A stretch of DNA of 6,331 bases from JBFEUI01 sp041547565 (GTDB taxonomy: Bacteria > Pseudomonadota > Gammaproteobacteria > Thiohalomonadales > Thiohalomonadaceae). The stretch is from NCBI GenBank assembly GCA_041547565.1, contig JBFEUI010000124.1:1-6331 (forward strand), written 5' to 3'. Shown one piece after another: positions 1-5,220 of the stretch. The notes beneath the pieces were generated by a model. The model was not told the origin of the DNA. It saw only the letters and a program-made list of their open reading frames with translations, and searched no databases. The translations under genes were made by a program, and so were the position numbers. Numbering within the stretch: the stretch's first letter is position 1; each line of letters begins with the position of its first letter.

Positions 1-87
1 ATCGACGCTGTACTCGGGTTTGAGGATCACGCGGTTGACGGTAACCACGCCGTCGTGGGGAAAACCGTTAATCAGATTGTTGGCCAT
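1..87 (-). CDS. Unrecognised protein, N-terminal 29 residues only
   Basis: This is the beginning of a gene read leftward off the window edge. The visible protein starts MANNLINGFPHDG and continues VVTVNRVILKPEYSVD, open to the edge. The ATG (85-87 on the plus strand as cat) is preceded by a very strong ribosome binding site, AAGGAGGT, five bases upstream, so the start is well supported. The visible part has no signal peptide or membrane segment. I do not recognise the family and give no function. It diverges from the GGDEF-EAL gene and has its own candidate promoter at 152-179. Codon choice and GC content resemble the other genes here. Confidence 0.7.
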   Translation of the reverse strand, partial: MANNLINGFPHDGVVTVNRVILKPEYSVD

Positions 88-123
88 GGTAGACCTCCTT
101 CTTGCTCTGTGGTGAATGGTTAC

Positions 124-141
124 AGCCAATAAGAATTGGCT
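124..141. repeat. Perfect 7-bp inverted repeat in the leader of the left-edge gene
   Basis: AGCCAAT (124-130) and ATTGGCT (135-141) are perfect complements around a four-base loop, AAGA. The element lies between the candidate promoter (152-179) and the start codon of the minus-strand gene at 87, so it would sit in that gene's 5' leader near the transcription start. There is no T-run after it on the minus strand, which argues against a terminator. It could be an operator or an RNA hairpin. Confidence 0.4.
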
Positions 142-151
142 TATATGCTTA

Positions 152-179
152 TATATAAAATCTTTAGCAAAAAACTCAA
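152..179 (-). promoter_or_regulatory. Candidate sigma-70 promoter for the left-edge gene
   Basis: Read on the minus strand, TTGAGT (174-179) is followed after 16 bases by TATATA (152-157). These are 4/6 matches each to the -35 and -10 consensus. The region is very AT-rich, so alternative -10 registers exist. The predicted leader is about 55-60 bases long. Confidence 0.4.
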
Positions 180-221
180 GTATTGGAGCGAAATATTTTT
201 CAATCTTTTCCCGGCATTTTA

Positions 222-250
222 TTGACGAGCCGCGCTACCGCTTCTATATT
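222..250 (+). promoter_or_regulatory. Sigma-70 promoter for the GGDEF-EAL gene
   Basis: TTGACG (222-227) and TATATT (245-250) match the -35 and -10 consensus at 5 of 6 positions each, with the ideal 17-base spacer. Transcription would begin near 257, leaving a leader of about 90 bases before the ATG at 347. That leader ends in the hairpin described at 319-346. Confidence 0.6.
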
Positions 251-318
251 TTGGTTTAATTGTTTTCTGTATCTATTTGAAATAAATCTATAAATCGTGT
301 TTGGCATGGATGTGGCTA

Positions 319-346
319 GGTTTTTCTCCACAACGGGAGAAGAGCC
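319..346 (+). promoter_or_regulatory. Hairpin that masks the ribosome binding site of the GGDEF-EAL gene
   Basis: Bases 319-329 can pair with 336-346 without interruption: 11 pairs, two of them G-U, closing a six-base loop (ACAACG, 330-335). The 3' arm contains most of the Shine-Dalgarno sequence GGGAGA (335-340) and ends on the base before the ATG. Five consecutive U residues (321-325) pair with the AAGAG stretch just after the Shine-Dalgarno core. That resembles the fourU class of RNA thermometers, though this is an analogy only. The fold predicts that translation needs the hairpin to be opened. Confidence 0.55.
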
Positions 347-1765
347 ATGCAAACAGCCGAAGCACGAATGACAGAAACACCAATAAGCATCGTCAACGGT
401 GCCTGGAAGGCGATATTGAGCGACAGTGTGACAACTCGAGACAGCGAGCCCGGCGGGCTACCCGATGAGGGGGAACGGCTTGCCTCGCAGCGGGCCGAAC
501 TTTACGCCCTGATCGAGTCCTCGCTGCAGGGTATCGGGCAGGGGCAGGAGAGTCTCGCCCTGATGGTGCTGGACCTGGATGACTTCAAGGCGGTCAACGA
601 GCGATTTGGCCACCAGGGCGGGGATTGCGTGCTCACGCTGCTCCACCAGCGCCTGGCATGGCTTGCCACGCTCGGCATCAAGGTCTTCTACCTCGGCGGC
701 GATGAATTCGCCTTCGTGTCCACGCGTTCCGAGCAGGTGCGCAAAACAGCGGAACTGGTCTACCCGGTGATCCGCACGCTGGGCGAGCCGCTGGACTACC
801 GTGGTGAGCAGGTCTACCTGCAGGGCAGCATCGGCGTTGCGGTCTACCCGTACCACGCCTCGAGTGCCGACGGCCTGCTGCGCTGTGCCGAGACTGCCAT
901 GTATGCCGCCAAGCGCCTGGGGGTGGACTACTCGGTATTCGATGCCAGCCAGCACTGCTGTAGCAGCGACAGAAAGGCGCTGGAGTGGGAGTTGCGCACC
1001 GCGCTGGTCACCGAACAGCTGGCCCTCTATTTTCAACCCAAGGTGGCGTTCAAGTCCGGTCGTGTCACCGGCCTCGAGGCACTGGTGCGCTGGCGCCATG
1101 CCCAGCGCGGACTGTTGATGCCGGAGATGTTTGTGCCGCTGGCCGAACAGAACGGCCTGATGCGCTCTTTGACTCGCTGGGTGCTCAATGCCGCGCTCAG
1201 GCAGTGCGCCAGCTGGAAGTGCGCCGGGCTCTATATCCCGGTCTCCGTCAATCTCTCCAGCAGCGACCTGGAGGATCCCGGCTTTGCCCAGTATGTGGCC
1301 GATACGCTTGAGGCATGGGAGTTGAGCGGAAGGTACCTGGAGTTTGAAATAACCGAGACCAGCGCCATCGAAAACTACGGCGCCAGCCAGGGGATGTTGT
1401 CGCGCTTTCGTGCGATGGGTATCGGCATTGCCGTGGATGACTTCGGTACCGGTTACTCCTCCATGACCCACCTGAAGCACCTGCCGGTCGACACCATCAA
1501 GATAGACAAGTCCTTTATCCTCGATATGGAGGATGAAAACCACGACAGCCACATCGTCACGGCGATTACCGATCTGGGCCACAAGCTGGGCAAGAAGATC
1601 GTGGCCGAGGGGGTCGACTGCCGCAAAAACTGGGAGCGCCTGGCCCTGGCCGGCTGCGACCAGGCCCAGGGCTACCTCATCAGCCAGCCGCTCAATTCCG
1701 ACGAAACGACCCGCTGGCTGCAACAGGCATCAAACAACAGCGTCGCCTCGTTCTGCTGGCACTAG
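347..1765 (+). CDS. GGDEF-EAL cyclic-di-GMP synthase/phosphodiesterase
   Basis: This 472-residue enzyme is predicted to make and/or break down the second messenger cyclic di-GMP. The GGDEF domain spans about residues 45-200 and has the signature intact at 117-121, plus the metal and nucleotide residues D76, F80, K81 and N84. The inhibitory I-site RxxD before GGDEF is absent (T108 and I111 fill those positions). The EAL domain spans about 208-460 and keeps the catalytic set: E244 in EAL, N302, E334 in EITET, D364-D365 in DDFGTGY, K385, E421 and Q441. Both activities therefore look possible. There is no membrane segment or recognisable sensor, and the first 45 residues match nothing I know, so it is probably cytoplasmic. 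The start at 347 has GGGAGA six bases upstream; M8 at 368 is a weaker alternative. Regulation probably includes the hairpin over the ribosome binding site. Confidence 0.95.
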   Translation: MQTAEARMTETPISIVNGAWKAILSDSVTTRDSEPGGLPDEGERLASQRAELYALIESSLQGIGQGQESLALMVLDLDDFKAVNERFGHQGGDCVLTLLHQRLAWLATLGIKVFYLGGDEFAFVSTRSEQVRKTAELVYPVIRTLGEPLDYRGEQVYLQGSIGVAVYPYHASSADGLLRCAETAMYAAKRLGVDYSVFDASQHCCSSDRKALEWELRTALVTEQLALYFQPKVAFKSGRVTGLEALVRWRHAQRGLLMPEMFVPLAEQNGLMRSLTRWVLNAALRQCASWKCAGLYIPVSVNLSSSDLEDPGFAQYVADTLEAWELSGRYLEFEITETSAIENYGASQGMLSRFRAMGIGIAVDDFGTGYSSMTHLKHLPVDTIKIDKSFILDMEDENHDSHIVTAITDLGHKLGKKIVAEGVDCRKNWERLALAGCDQAQGYLISQPLNSDETTRWLQQASNNSVASFCWH

Positions 1766-1771
1766 GTGCCA
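1757..1771 (+). other. Perfect hairpin with the stop codon as its loop
   Basis: TGGCAC (1757-1762) and GTGCCA (1766-1771) are perfect complements, and the three-base loop between them is exactly the TAG stop codon of the GGDEF-EAL gene. No T-run follows, so it is not a classical intrinsic terminator. GTGCC (1766-1770) could also pair with GGCAC at 1817-1821, near the start of the next gene, giving an alternative fold across the spacer. Confidence 0.4.
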
Positions 1772-1829
1772 CGCCGGCGCTGTGCTTCAATAATTTGGTT
1801 AAGGGAGTGAACAAGCGGCACGCATCGTG

Positions 1830-2399
1830 ATGAATATCCCCAACATGCTTAGCAGCGTGCGCCTGGTGGCGGTACCGTTTTTGTTGTTGCTCGCCTGGCA
1901 GGAGTGGGGCGGGGCGTTCATGGTGACCCTGGTGCTGGTGCTGTTGACCGACGCCCTCGACGGCTACCTGGCGCGCAGGTGGAACCAGGTGACCGAGCTG
2001 GGGGCGCGCCTCGACAGTTACGGCGATCTGGCCATCTACCTCTCTCTCCCCCTTGCCCTGTGGCTGCTGTGGCCCGAGATCATCCGGCGTGAGCTGGGCT
2101 ATGTCATCGCCATCGTCGCCAGCGTGGTGGTGCCGCTGATTGTCTGCCTGCTGAAGTTTCGCACCATTACCAGCTACCACACCTGGGCGGTCAAGGCCGC
2201 CGCCGTGATCGTCGCGCCGTCGCTGGTGATCCTGTTCCTCGGCGGGCCGGCCTGGCCGTTTCACCTGGCCGCCCCGGTCGCCGTCTATGCCGGGCTGGAG
2301 GAGATCCTGCTGACACTGCTGCTGCCCAAACCGGTGAGCAACATCCCGAGTATATGGCACCTGAAAAAAGAGAAAAAAGGTGAGTCGGTGAGTGGGTGA
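1830..2399 (+). CDS. CDP-alcohol phosphatidyltransferase family membrane protein (PgsA-like)
   Basis: This 189-residue inner-membrane enzyme should transfer a phosphatidyl group from CDP-diacylglycerol to a small alcohol. It carries the complete family signature D-x2-D-G-x2-A-R-x8-G-x3-D-x3-D: D41, D44, G45, A48, R49, G58, D62 and D66. About six hydrophobic helices surround it, and the N-terminus MNIPNMLSSVR is typical of PgsA-like proteins. The alcohol cannot be read from the sequence, so PgsA itself is not claimed. The ATG at 1830 is preferred; a GTG at 1827 is in frame directly before it. The ribosome binding site is weak: GGGAG (1803-1807) lies 22 bases upstream. A seven-codon reading frame, GTG at 1807 to TGA at 1828-1830, overlaps the ATG as TGATG and may couple translation. 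The last codons (GESVSG and stop) are made of octamer repeats. The gene is 64 bases after the GGDEF-EAL gene and could be co-transcribed with it. Confidence 0.88.
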   Translation: MNIPNMLSSVRLVAVPFLLLLAWQEWGGAFMVTLVLVLLTDALDGYLARRWNQVTELGARLDSYGDLAIYLSLPLALWLLWPEIIRRELGYVIAIVASVVVPLIVCLLKFRTITSYHTWAVKAAAVIVAPSLVILFLGGPAWPFHLAAPVAVYAGLEEILLTLLLPKPVSNIPSIWHLKKEKKGESVSG

Positions 2400-2409
2400 A
2401 TCGGTGAAT
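2378..2409 (+). repeat. Four tandem octamers forming the 3' end of the phosphatidyltransferase gene
   Basis: Four consecutive 8-base units are in perfect register: AGGTGAGT, CGGTGAGT, GGGTGAAT, CGGTGAAT (consensus NGGTGART). The third unit supplies the TGA stop at 2397-2399, so the final residues of the protein are encoded by repeat units. The first 20 bases after the leading A match a minus-strand array at 4757-4776 at 18 of 20 positions. An A-rich run (2364-2378) precedes the array. Confidence 0.75.
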
Positions 2410-2412
2410 GGG

Positions 2413-2463
2413 ATAGGGCGGGCCGTGCCCGCCGCACAAAAAGGCGCCTATGGGACGCCCTAT
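2413..2463. repeat. REP-like nested palindrome, about 51 bp
   Basis: The outer arms ATAGGGCG (2413-2420) and CGCCCTAT (2456-2463) are perfect complements. Inside is a second perfect stem, GGCGGGC (2417-2423) with GCCCGCC (2427-2433), around a CGT loop. A small GGCG/CGCC pairing (2443-2446 with 2456-2459) is also possible. The outer and inner stems share bases, so they are mutually exclusive folds. Dispersed palindromes of this look are common between bacterial genes. I cannot tell whether it is a REP element, a miniature transposon remnant or a terminator. Confidence 0.45.
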
Positions 2464-2471
2464 GAATCGAG

Positions 2472-2539
2472 TTGCGAGTGGAAAGTAACGAGCGGCCAGG
2501 AATTCAAAAACCTGTCCACTCGTTCCTCGCCCCTCGTTC
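2472..2539. repeat. Heptad-built inverted repeat between the convergent genes
   Basis: Two 29-base arms (2472-2500 and 2511-2539) surround a 10-base A-rich loop and match at 20 of 29 positions. Each arm divides into seven-base units in register. The left arm reads TTGCGAG, TGGAAAG, TAACGAG, then CGGCCAGG. The right arm, read on the minus strand, gives GAACGAG, GGGCGAG, GAACGAG, then TGGACAGG. The right arm ends one base before the degQ stop codon. The position between two converging genes suits a bidirectional terminator or 3'-end stabiliser, but there is no clear T-tract. Confidence 0.65.
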
Positions 2540-3907
2540 CTATCGTAAGAAAACAAACAGCGCGCTGTTGCCGCGGCGGATGTTCAACAGCAGCGTGCTG
2601 CTGCCGGCGGTGGCCTGCTGCAGCGCTTCGATGGAGGTGACCGGCTGGCGGTTGGCCTGCACGATGATATCGCCCTTGCGAAAGCCCGCGGCCGATGCCG
2701 CTGAGCGGGGCGCCACGTCCAGCACCACCACGCCCTCGATACGTCCGTAGATCGGCATCCCCTCGACAATGTTGCCCAGCTTGGCACCGGCCAGGCGCGA
2801 ATGGAATGCCTGGCCGTCGACCGCGCCTCCCTGCGCCGCCTTGATCTCGGCGCGCAGGGTCTTGCTCCGGCCATTGCGGTTGACCGTGAGCGTCACTACC
2901 TCCCCGATGCGCAGCAGCCCGATGGCATTATGCACATCGGCCGAGTCGTGCACCGCCTTGCCGTTGATGTGGGTGATGATGTCGCCCGACTGCAGGCCCG
3001 CCTTGTCGGCCGGCGAGTGGGGCTCTACCTGTGTCACCACGGCGCCGCGATGTTCGCTGATATCGAATGCTGCGGCCAGCTCCGGTGTCAGGTCCTGGGC
3101 CTCGGCGCCGAGCCGCCCGCGCAGTACCTGGCCGTGCTGGATCAGGTGCTCCATCACCTTTTGCACCATGTTGATGGGGATGGCAAAACCGATCCCCACG
3201 TTGCCGCCGCTCTTGGAGAGGATGGCGGTGTTCAGTCCCACCAGTTCGCCGCGCAGGTTGACCAGCGCGCCGCCCGAGTTGCCCGGATTGATCGAGGCGT
3301 CGGTTTGGATGAAGTCCTCGTAGCCCTCGATACCCAGGCCGGAGCGGCCCAGTGCGCTGACGATACCCGAGGTGACGGTCTGGCCCAGGCCGAAGGGGTT
3401 GCCGATGGCCACGACAAAATCACCCACGCGCAGCGTGTCCGAGTCGCTCATTGGCAGGGCCGTGAGCCTGTCCGCCTCGACCTGCAGCAGCGCCACGTCG
3501 GTCTCCGGATCAGTGCCGATGAGCTTCGCCTTCAGGGTGCGCCGGTCGCTCAGGTGCACGGCGATCTCCACCGCCCGATCAATCACGTGATGGTTGGTGA
3601 GAATGTAGCCCTTCTGCGCATCGACGATGACGCCCGAGCCGAGGCTCTGCGCCAGACGCTCGCGCGGCTGCTGCTCCGGCAGGTCGAAGAAGTGGCGGAA
3701 GAAGGGATCGGAGAGCAGCGGGTTCTGTTTCACCGGCACCCGGGTCTGGGTGAAGATGTTGACCACCGCCGGCACGCTCCTGTCGAGCATCGGTGCCAGT
3801 GTCGGCAGGGGCTGGCCCTGGCTGTCGGCGGTGGGCAGGGCGGCGTTGCCTGTCATGGCAAATGGCAATAGAAGTGTCGCAACCAGCGTGGCGAAAATGC
3901 GTTTCAT
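2540..3907 (-). CDS. degQ: DegQ/DegP (HtrA) family periplasmic serine endoprotease
   Basis: This 455-residue protease and chaperone handles misfolded envelope proteins in the periplasm. A signal peptide (about 1-22: MKR, then a hydrophobic stretch to TGNA) leads into a trypsin-like domain with the full catalytic triad: H107 in TNHHV, D137 in TDVALL and S211 in GNSGG. PDZ1 spans about 262-355, with the RGRLG carboxylate-binding loop at 263-267. PDZ2 spans about 370-453. Total length equals E. coli DegQ, and the loop at about 60-88 is short, unlike DegP with its long linker, so DegQ is the better name; degP or htrA are alternatives. The start at 3907 has AAGGA five bases upstream and places the signal peptide at the N-terminus. 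A TTG at 3937 would add ten residues before it and is unlikely. It is last in a minus-strand block after two Hsp20 genes, 218 bases from the nearer one. Confidence 0.93.
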   Translation of the reverse strand: MKRIFATLVATLLLPFAMTGNAALPTADSQGQPLPTLAPMLDRSVPAVVNIFTQTRVPVKQNPLLSDPFFRHFFDLPEQQPRERLAQSLGSGVIVDAQKGYILTNHHVIDRAVEIAVHLSDRRTLKAKLIGTDPETDVALLQVEADRLTALPMSDSDTLRVGDFVVAIGNPFGLGQTVTSGIVSALGRSGLGIEGYEDFIQTDASINPGNSGGALVNLRGELVGLNTAILSKSGGNVGIGFAIPINMVQKVMEHLIQHGQVLRGRLGAEAQDLTPELAAAFDISEHRGAVVTQVEPHSPADKAGLQSGDIITHINGKAVHDSADVHNAIGLLRIGEVVTLTVNRNGRSKTLRAEIKAAQGGAVDGQAFHSRLAGAKLGNIVEGMPIYGRIEGVVVLDVAPRSAASAAGFRKGDIIVQANRQPVTSIEALQQATAGSSTLLLNIRRGNSALFVFLR

Positions 3908-3988
3908 GGGTATCCTTGTTTGTGAAAATAATTTCAATCACGGAACAGTTGCTGTGCCGCGTTTCTCGTTGGTTTTATGTTGTCCTGG

Positions 3989-4006
3989 CAGGCTGGCAAC
4001 AGCCTG
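3989..4006 (-). other. Perfect 6-bp stem-loop upstream of degQ
   Basis: CAGGCT (3989-3994) and AGCCTG (4001-4006) pair perfectly around a six-base loop. It lies about 80 bases before the degQ start. If the candidate sigma-E-type promoter at 4018-4045 is used, the element sits at the very 5' end of the transcript. It could stabilise the message or serve as an operator. There is no direct evidence for either. Confidence 0.35.
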
Positions 4007-4017
4007 TGCTGCAACGG

Positions 4018-4045
4018 TATGACCGCCGAAAAATAAAAAGGTTCG
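4018..4045 (-). promoter_or_regulatory. Candidate sigma-E-like promoter for degQ
   Basis: Read on the minus strand, CGAACCT (4039-4045) is followed after 15 bases by GTCATA (4018-4023). The match to the sigma-E elements GGAACTT and GTCNAA is 5/7 and 4/5. Envelope-stress control of HtrA proteases by sigma-E is established in enteric bacteria, which makes the match worth noting. No convincing sigma-70 pair was seen in the 3908-4050 spacer. The call is tentative. Confidence 0.3.
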
Positions 4046-4054
4046 GAAGCCGGC

Positions 4055-4121
4055 TAACGAGGGGTGAGTTACGAGCGGACAAAAATTTAATAACTATCCA
4101 CCCATCCCTCGTTACTCGCTA
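4055..4121. repeat. Heptad-built inverted repeat at the 3' end of the second Hsp20 gene
   Basis: The left arm (4055-4082) reads TAACGAG, GGGTGAG, TTACGAG, CGGACAA. The right arm (4094-4121), read on the minus strand, gives TAGCGAG, TAACGAG, GGATGGG, TGGATAG. The arms match at 16 of 27 positions around an 11-base AT-rich loop. The same heptad (TAACGAG), the same YGGAYA motif at the loop end, and an A/T-rich loop occur in the element at 2472-2539, so the two belong to one family. It begins four bases after the Hsp20 stop codon. Confidence 0.6.
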
Positions 4122-4125
4122 CTTT

Positions 4126-4629
4126 TTAATCGACCTGAATATTGATGCGCTGCCGCCGCGGCTCGGTGATCTTGGGCAGGGTGACGCTCAGCACGCCACG
4201 CTTGTAGCGGGCGCGGGTCTGGTTTTCATCGACCTCGGCCGGCAGCTGGATGGCCCGCTCAAACTGGCCGTAGGCGCACTCCAGCGTGTGGTAACGTCCC
4301 TGCACCTGTTCGCGTTGCAGCCGTTTCTCGCCGCGCACCACCAGCAGGTGTTCGTCCACCACCGCCAGCTCGAACTGGTCGGCCTCCATTCCCGGCACCT
4401 CCAGGCGCACGATGATCGCCTCGTCGTTCTCGCTCACCTCGGCGGGCAGCATGGCGTAGCGGGAGCTGTGCAGGGTGACCTGCTGCTCCGGTGTTTCGAC
4501 CATGCCGTGTTGCACCGGGCTGAAGCGGGTGAGCGCCTGGGCGGCGCGATCGTAGAGCCTGTGCCAGCCTTCGCTGATGATCTGCTGGGCCTGCTGCAGG
4601 CCGTCACGGATCTGATCGAGTGTGGCCAT
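4126..4629 (-). CDS. hsp20: Hsp20/alpha-crystallin small heat-shock protein with long N-terminal region
   Basis: This 167-residue cytoplasmic chaperone would bind unfolding proteins and hold them without ATP. The alpha-crystallin domain spans about residues 58-155 and ends in the family motif GVLSVTLPK (145-153). The C-terminal I-x-I anchor is present as INI (162-164) near the end. The first 55 residues form a longer than usual N-terminal arm with two probable helices (MATLDQIRDGLQQAQQI and GWHRLYDRAAQAL). The start at 4629 is fixed by AGGAG six bases upstream. An in-frame start at 4755 would translate the repeat array and is rejected. It lies 156 bases after the other Hsp20 gene and differs from it strongly in sequence, so the pair is not a recent duplication. 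The two may co-assemble; that is inference. Confidence 0.92.
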   Translation of the reverse strand: MATLDQIRDGLQQAQQIISEGWHRLYDRAAQALTRFSPVQHGMVETPEQQVTLHSSRYAMLPAEVSENDEAIIVRLEVPGMEADQFELAVVDEHLLVVRGEKRLQREQVQGRYHTLECAYGQFERAIQLPAEVDENQTRARYKRGVLSVTLPKITEPRRQRINIQVD

Positions 4630-4690
4630 CGGAAACTCCTGGTTTGGTGTATCAGGGGTAGGGAATATCCACCCGTGAACGTCAAAATTA

Positions 4691-4718
4691 ATTATAGATA
4701 CAGGGGTGAACAGGTTAA
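4691..4718 (-). promoter_or_regulatory. Candidate sigma-70 promoter for the second Hsp20 gene
   Basis: Read on the minus strand, TTAACC (4713-4718, 4/6) is followed after 16 bases by a perfect TATAAT (4691-4696). The -35 element falls inside one of the octamer units of the repeat array at 4704-4735. The leader would be about 55 bases. This suggests the second Hsp20 gene can be expressed separately from the first. Confidence 0.45.
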
Positions 4719-4777
4719 TAGGTGAGTAGGTTAATAGGCGGCGGTTTCTCACCACCCACCCACTCGCCCACTCACCG
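4704..4777. repeat. Inverted array of octamer repeats between the two Hsp20 genes
   Basis: Four plus-oriented octamers run in register from 4704 to 4735: GGGTGAAC, AGGTTAAT, AGGTGAGT, AGGTTAAT. After a short GC-rich centre, the same type of unit appears on the minus strand from 4777 down to about 4747: CGGTGAGT, GGGCGAGT, GGGTGGGT, and a shortened GGTGAGA. The two halves can fold into a long imperfect hairpin starting eight bases after the stop codon of the upstream Hsp20 gene. The unit is the same as in the array at 2378-2409. Confidence 0.65.
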
Positions 4778-4785
4778 TGGTTTGT

Positions 4786-5205
4786 TTAACCCTCCACCGT
4801 GATCTTGCGCGGCTGCACCTTCTCCGCCTTGGGGATCACAATGGTCAGCACACCATTGCTGCTCTTGGCCGAGATCTTGGTGGTGTCGGCGGTGTCGGGC
4901 AGGGTAAAGCGGCGATAGAAGCTGCCGTAGGCGCGTTCCACCCGCTTGTAGCTGTCGCGCTCCTCGCGCTTTTCGCTCTCACGCTCGCCCTTGATGGAGA
5001 GGATGCCGGCCTCGGCGCTGACCTCGATGTCCTTCGGATCGACACCGGGGATATCGGCGGTAATGGTGAAGCACTCGCCGTTCTCCCTGATGTCGACGGC
5101 GGGCACCCAGTCGCTGGCGGTGCTCTCCTCGTCGTAGTGCATGCGCTCCATCTCACGGCGCAACTGGTCCATCAGGCTCCAGGGTTCATAACGTGTCAGG
5201 CTCAT
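4786..5205 (-). CDS. hsp20: Hsp20/alpha-crystallin small heat-shock protein
   Basis: This 139-residue small heat-shock protein is of compact bacterial type. The N-terminus MSLTRYEPWSLMDQLRREMERM is typical of the family. The alpha-crystallin domain spans about residues 32-126, with the ADIPGVDPKDI segment (50-60) and the closing motif GVLTIVIPK (118-126). The C-terminal I-x-V anchor is ITV (135-137). The start at 5205 has AAGGAGG seven bases upstream. It is the first gene of the minus-strand chaperone/protease block and has a sigma-32-like promoter at 5263-5291. Its leader can form a stem-loop that leaves the ribosome binding site free. I infer a role as general holding chaperone under heat or other protein-damaging stress. 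Confidence 0.95.
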   Translation of the reverse strand: MSLTRYEPWSLMDQLRREMERMHYDEESTASDWVPAVDIRENGECFTITADIPGVDPKDIEVSAEAGILSIKGERESEKREERDSYKRVERAYGSFYRRFTLPDTADTTKISAKSSNGVLTIVIPKAEKVQPRKITVEG

Positions 5206-5220
5206 GGTTTGTCCTCCTTT

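Noticed and set aside
458..1723. Long open frame on the minus strand opposite the GGDEF-EAL gene (421 codons)
   Set aside because: It lies within a gene whose protein has complete catalytic motifs on the other strand. Its own translation has no recognisable domain and is of the kind produced by antisense reading of GC-rich codons.
2378..2539. CRISPR array
   Set aside because: Repeat units are only 7-8 bases, are directly adjacent without spacers, and half of them are inverted.
2801..3871. Plus-strand open frame opposite degQ (356 codons)
   Set aside because: degQ carries a full triad and two PDZ domains on the other strand. This frame has no recognisable motif or convincing start.
3908..3937. 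TTG start for degQ at 3937
   Set aside because: It would put ten residues before the signal peptide, and the ATG at 3907 has a good ribosome binding site.
3793..4725. Plus-strand open frame running from degQ through the second Hsp20 gene
   Set aside because: It is the antisense of two real genes plus a repeat element, with no family resemblance.
4630..4755. Upstream in-frame start for the second Hsp20 gene at 4755
   Set aside because: The added residues are a translation of the octamer repeat and promoter region, while the ATG at 4629 has a well-placed AGGAG and the expected family N-terminus.
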